From the NCBI RefSeq assembly GCF_014633365.1, contig NC_068338.1, forward strand, positions 9,558,616 through 9,622,615: 64,000 nucleotides of DNA, in the 5' to 3' direction. The notes under the pieces are model-generated. The model saw nothing but the letters and a program-made list of their open reading frames with translations, was not told where the DNA came from and made no database searches. This document shows positions 58,958-64,000 of this stretch, piece after piece. The stretch is from Diospyros lotus. Its lineage: Eukaryota; Streptophyta; Magnoliopsida; Ericales; Ebenaceae. Numbering within the stretch: position 1 is the stretch's first letter; every line of letters begins with the position of its first letter. The position numbers and the translations under genes are program-made.

Positions 58958-61256
58958 TGTAACACCCCGATTTTTCTGACCAAGCGTGTCACTATGCTGG
59001 GTCTCAAAATATACATAAATTCCTTTTTATCACGATACATATCTTAAATCTCAAGCACCGAATTCCGATCAAACCCCCCCAGCACATCATAAAAATTGCG
59101 AAAGCGATAATCGAAACCTGATATGGTACACAACTGAATTCACTTTTATTATATCATGAGAATCCGTACCATAGTACATCTTCAAATACTTCAATACATA
59201 GAGACTCGTCATTAAGAGATAGCAACTAAATACCTCAATTATACATCGAGCCATACTTACATTTAACAAAACTAAACCTCAACGGAACATAGCTAAAACA
59301 TGCTACATACAACAACAGATAACTTAATCTTCAGCTATCTTCTTTCCCTTAGAGCCGCCTGCTGAACCTGGAACATTTGAATATTCCAGGGACATAATCC
59401 AATTAGAAGATGAACCTTCTAATGGGAGCTCCAAAAATAGTTTATATCAATGCATGAACAGGTATAAAACGTATGAGAAAAACGAGAACTACTCCGAAGT
59501 GCCTCGAGAACATATCAGCCTCCTCCAACAAGAGCTTTCTCAAAGGCGCACGCACAGCGCCTCTCGGGAGGTCTCTAATCATGTCACCTTGGCCCGACCT
59601 CATAGAACTCATGCAAACACCACATCCACTGTCCCTTAGACTCACGGTCTTCCCCACGAGAGCTTTCTCGATGGCGCGCGCATAGCGCCTCTCGGGGGAT
59701 ATCCGACTTTTGCCCTCGAACAACAATAGATAGGTACAACAGTATGGCCACACGAATTTTATAAATGCAATAGTTGAAAACCAACAACATATATTTTCCA
59801 ATAAATTACATTTCTTATATGCAACATGATTCCACGTAAGAGAACAATATGATTTTGCGTTCAAAAACGTTACACAAAACACGTTTCATGCAATAGTAGT
59901 CTCACATAAGAGAACAAAAATAGGATTTAGAGTATAGGAGTCTCACCTTGACTTAATTTCGGGATTCCTCAAAATTTGTGCAAATCCACCTTCTTGCATG
60001 CCCTCACGAGTTGAGCAAGTGCTTCTTCTTCTCTAGGAACCAAAGCCTTTTATCCACTAAGCTCGAAGCACTCCCGTCTAGCACGAATTTATCCCAACTT
60101 AGAATGAGGAAACCCTTGGCCATGAGCCCTATTTATAGGCTTGGAAACTTGGCCACCAAGTAAGTCACGATCATTTCAAATCTTTTCTAAATCTTTCAAG
60201 ATATTCCAATCATTTGAAATCTTCTAAAATATTCTCTAATCATTCTAAATCTTTTAAGATATTCTCTAATCATTCCAAATCTTCTTAGATTTTCTGCAAT
60301 CATTCTTATCCGAATCAAATCTTATCAAATCAAATCTTATCCAAATAAGATCTTATCAAATCTTATCCAAATCAAATCAAATCTTATCCTTAAAGTCATC
60401 ATGAGGCTTAATCTTTATCTCTAAAGTCATCATGAACCTTTATCTTATCTCTAAAGTCATCATGAGCCTTCATCTTATCTTTAAAGTCATCATGAGGCTT
60501 TATCCTTATCTCTAAAATCATTTATGAGGCCTTTTTCCTGAATCTCCCAAATGCCGTTAGTAAAAAGGTTTCCAGAATTACACTTTGGCCCAAATTTTTC
60601 AGGTAATTGCACTTAGACCCTTTTCAACTTGGTCCCTAGGCCAATTTTTAATTGCATTTTAGTTCTCGAAGAAAGGACTAATTACACTAATGTCCCTGAT
60701 TTTTGGGTAAATTACACTTTTATCCGAACCTCAAAAATTACGATTTTGCCCCTGGCTCAAAAATTAAACTTCTCTTTAAAGACCTTTATAACTCTTTGAA
60801 ATATCCTAAAACATTCTCTTTAAAATTCCGAAAAAATATCGTTTCGACCTCCCTCTATCAATTTCGAAAAATTGTACTTAGGCCCGAATCTTCGTTTGGG
60901 CTACAAACCCTTTTGTTTCTTCCAAAAACTACTGAAGGGTTACTCTACATGCCAAATATGAATTTCCTTGGGGTTCCATTGACTTCCTAGATGCCCCGTA
61001 CGATAATTCGGTATTTCAGCCTAAATCATAATTGCCTTTTTAGCTGTACTGGGAACCGTTCCCGATCCAATTTCTTTCGATGCCATAAATCATACCTCGA
61101 GATGCTTGACGATGTCACATCACTTTCCTTAAGCATCTAGGCTCCAGGGCACTCCCTGCAGCTGATTCAGCAACTAATTTTCCTTTTAAGCCCTTTTTTT
61201 GGTATTTTAAACTACTTTAAAATACGTGGCAACTTAACGAAAATATGGGGTATTTT
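58958..61256 (-). repeat. LTR of family C, no clear duplication, about 2.3 kb
   Basis: TGTAACACCCCGATTTTTC...ATATGGGGTATTTTA. It is homologous over its length to 28,122-30,304 (shared gctttctcRatggcgcRcgc, gtacaacagtatggccacac and catgcaatag blocks). The preceding gcgcc is not found after the end, so the right border is altered or the flank was lost. It carries a minus-strand TATA-like CCTATAAATAGGGC near 60,128, and short repeated aaagtcatcatgaRgc units at 60,395-60,500. Confidence 0.75.
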
Positions 61257-62296
61257 AAACTCGAACTTGATTTGCTAAACTCCTACGAGGGTCTTAAATT
61301 GAGAGTGAGAAACGATGTTGCTAACCTGAAATCATTGTGTTAAGAGTGTTTCTCTCTTTTGCCATTATCAGTGGCTTTGCTTACCCTGTCTCAGGGGTTT
61401 CCTTGGTACTCTATCATAACACTTGATGAAATATGGCTATCCATCTTCAGCCATTCTCCTTGATTTAAACCATTTCCCTGGGTAGTTAGTACCAAGGCCT
61501 TCTCCACAACCGCCATCTATGTTATAACCATGCTCCATTTTATCTTGCATTGAAGACCAGTAGTCATTGTCTCTTCTTCTCTTACCTAAAGACGTCCTAG
61601 AATATATTTCCACATTAGATCCATTCTCTATATTCCATCTCTCTTCAGAAAGCTGTTATATTTTGGTCTGCTGACACTATTATACGAGCTCCCGAAGCTC
61701 TTAGCATTTATCCCTGGGACAAGACCATCATCCTCAAAGAGAGTTTCTAGCTCACGCCTCAGATTAAACCTGCCTTCCCCAACTGTTATTATATCTTCCC
61801 CAATGGATTTTCAGGCAGGTATACTAATTTGCCTTTGGTGACTCCTGTCACTGCTTTGGACTATCGCCTATACAACCCTGGCTTTCGAAGCTCTTCGAGT
61901 ATCTCGAATTGAAGGTGGGAAATGATATTATCAACCCCTCTAGGTCACAGACTCGATATATGCTCGAGAGAAGAGAATTTCTTTAAATATCCTAGAGACT
62001 GTCTAGAAGATGACAGATAACATTTCAAACTAGTTGGAGGAAGACCTTGGGGGGATACTCTAATATGGACTACGAGAACGGCTCGCCAACAGCCAGTCAT
62101 CTCCACCTAAGTAGTTCAGATATCAAGCCTCACTCTTTTAATGATCTTTCACAATTTTTGTTCTAGAATGTTATTATCTTAAGATAAGAGAGTAAAACAA
62201 TTTTTCTTGCACCTGGGGTCTCTTTTGTCTTCTTCCGACGCATATCGCTAGTTTATGTGTTTCATGCTAGGCATTTACGAGTAAGTAGGGAGATAT
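61257..62296. other. Unassigned sequence, no recognised gene
   Basis: No long frame on either strand. Two related phrases, cttaaattgagagtgagaaacgatg (61,291, split here) and ctcgaattgaaggtgggaaatgat (61,902), suggest an old internal duplication or a decayed mobile element. It is bordered by an LTR and a CACTA end. Confidence 0.35.
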
Positions 62297-63704
62297 CACT
62301 ACAAAAAAATTGATTTTTTGCTGTGGTTTTTTTGCGGCGATTTTGAAAATTATCGCAAAACATGGCATTTTGCAACAGTTTATAAACTGCCGCAAAATAC
62401 ATTTTTTGCAGCAGTTTTGAAACACCGTTGCAAAATTCATTAAAACATTTAATTTTGCAGCGGTTTTCAAAGAGCCGTCGCTAAATTAAGAAAATAATTA
62501 AATAATTAAAAAATTAAATTAAATTTAGTAGCGATTTTTGTGAAACCGTGGCTAAATTCAAAAAAAAATTAAATAATTAAAATTAAAATTAAAATTAAAT
62601 AATTAAAATTAAAATTAAAATTAAATTAAAATTTGTGACGATTTTGAAAAATCGCCAAAAAATTTATTAAAAAAATAATTAAATAATTAAAAATTAAAAT
62701 TAAATTAATTTTTGAAAATAATTAAAAATTTTAAAATTAAAATTAAATTTAAATTTATTGCAAAATTCATTACAAATTAAAAAATTCCTTAAGATAATAA
62801 CTAAAAATTAAATTAATAAAAAATATAAAATCTTAAAAATATTTAAAATTTAATTTAAATTAATCACAAATTGATTAAAAAATTTAATTTAAAAAAAATA
62901 AAAAGAAATTTAACAAAATTTTAATAATTTTTAAACAATATATAAAATGTTCTTTTTATTTTTTAATCAATTAATTTGTTTAATTTAACTCATTTAATTT
63001 ATTTTTAATTTATTCCTTTATTCTTTTAAAAAATAATCAATTAATTAATATTTTTTAATTTATATTAAAAAATATAAAATATAATTCTGTAAAATAATGG
63101 TTAGATTAGTATATAATTTATATTTGCACATATATTATAAGGGGGCTTTGCAGATCAGACGGTTCGCGTGTGCACGCGCATAGGGGAGGTCTAGGGTTCG
63201 AAACTTGGGGAGGGGAAGGCTGAAAATTAATTTCCAGCATCGCCACGTGGGGCGCAAACACGCGACTGCGTGGCCGTAGGGCTAGGGCCCCCGGGCGGTC
63301 GGGTGCGCGACCTGGCCGTCCAGCGGAGGGTGCTGAAATTAAAAATTTAATTAGTTTTTTAATTTGGCCGCAGGGCTAGGGCCCTCGGATGGTCGGGTGC
63401 GCGACCTGGCCGCCCAGCGGAGGGTGCTGAAATTAAAAATTTAATTAGTTTTTTAATTTTTGCGGCGATTTTGAAATCACTGCTAAAATTAAAAAATCAT
63501 TTTTTTTGAAATTTTTTGCGGCGGTTCCAAAATCGTCGCTAAATATTTTAAAAACTGCCGCTAAATCACTTATTTTAGGGCGGTTCTTAAACTGCTGCCA
63601 AAAAATATGACTTAGTGACGGTTATTCCAGTGGTTGCTGAAAACTGCTGCTAAATGCTTCGCAACGGCTGATTTAGCGGCAATTTTCAAAACCGCTGCTA
63701 TAAC
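62297..63704. mobile_element. CACTA-like DNA transposon, left end and subterminal repeats, right end cut
   Basis: Begins CACTACAAAAAAAT, the terminal motif of plant CACTA (En/Spm) elements, next to a possible 3-bp target tat. Both ends of the segment carry many copies of a subterminal motif, gcggcgattttgaaa or its complement ...accgctgctaaa (about 62,330-62,540 and 63,462-63,700), in both orientations. Between them is AT-rich filler, with no transposase frame. The closing CACTA inverted end is absent: an LTR starts at 63,705. It is a non-autonomous copy. Confidence 0.75.
63272..63459. repeat. Two-unit GC-rich tandem repeat, 94-bp period
   Basis: Units at 63,272-63,365 and 63,366-63,459 share gggctagggcccYcggRYgg, gtcgggtgcgcgacctggcc and a aattaaaaatttaattag tail, with few differences. 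The unit is GC-rich inside an otherwise AT-rich transposon. Confidence 0.85.
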
Positions 63705-64000
63705 TGTAATGCGCCGCTCCCACTTACGGGTGTTACTCGTGAACAATTACCCGAATTGTCCACCTGCCCGGCCTTAGGTGAAGGGTGGACCATGTTTCCA
63801 GAGGAAACGCTCTAGGTGGGAACTAGGCTCGTCCTTCCCTTCCCTCAACCCCAGGATTCACTAGCAGGATTGAGCTTCCACCACATCGCATTTGATTAGA
63901 AGAAAACTCATAAAAATGCCCAACTGCCATTTACTTATTTATTTTTGATTCTTTTCCATCCAAGAATTTTACCGGGCTCCATAAAAATCACCATTTAAAT
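63705..64000 (-). repeat. LTR of the non-coding family, cut by the window end
   Basis: Starts TGTAATGCGCCGCTCCC and continues with cttacgggtgttactcgtgaa and aaacgctctaggtgggaactagg, matching 157-280 and 55,543-55,670. It interrupts the CACTA-like element. The rest lies beyond the window. Confidence 0.85.

Noticed and set aside
59442..59882. 146-residue minus-strand frame shared with 28,594-28,935
   Set aside because: Both lie at the same place in two LTRs of family C and are broken differently; no motif.
1..64000. tRNA or rRNA genes
   Set aside because: I looked for cloverleaf-like blocks and conserved rRNA text and saw none; the tRNA-like matches are primer-binding sites of retrotransposons.

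Overview
This window is nuclear DNA from a flowering plant, most likely a eudicot with a repeat-rich genome. The signs are intron-containing plant genes, plant-type LTR retrotransposons nested inside each other, solo LTRs with 5-bp target duplications, a CACTA-type transposon end and many A/T homopolymers. I cannot name the species from sequence alone.

Layout. 1-24,898 is a nest of three retrotransposon layers. A non-coding minus-strand element (157-24,893, duplication gattt, initiator-Met PBS) sits inside the internal region of another copy of the same family, whose pieces flank it on both sides. Its right-hand LTR was in turn split by a very young, structurally intact Athila-type Ty3/gypsy element (9,946-23,818, duplication ccagc, LTRs about 0.1% different, tRNA-Asp-type PBS, one unbroken 1835-codon gag-pol). 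24,899-38,475 holds further pieces of the same non-coding family in both orientations, interrupted by two solo LTRs with perfect duplications (28,122-30,304 and 35,615-37,836). 38,476-40,943 has a direct duplication of about 1 kb leading into the gene island.

The gene island is about 41,000-48,660. It has a RING-H2 E3 ubiquitin ligase gene on + (CDS 42,154-43,416) and a three-exon cytosolic pyruvate kinase gene on - (48,315 to 44,399). The two are convergent, about 1 kb apart. 48,660-64,000 is again repeats: LTR fragments joined in inverted orientation (50,340-52,667), a broken gag relic, two more solo LTRs with perfect duplications (53,914-55,417 and 55,543-58,203), an LTR copy without duplications (58,958-61,256), a CACTA-like element end with AT-rich and GCGGCGATTTT-type subterminal repeats (62,297-63,704), and an LTR running off the window.

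The most notable point is the Athila element. Between pol and its 3' LTR, where relatives may carry an env-like frame, it has two sense-strand frames: an intron-free LOG-type cytokinin-activating enzyme (219 codons, catalytic Arg and Glu kept) and an unrecognised 181-codon basic, Cys-rich protein. They lie between extra polypurine-tract copies and near A-rich tracts, with a duplicated scrap of the unknown frame just downstream. This looks like a recent retrotransposon carrying a captured hormone-metabolism gene.
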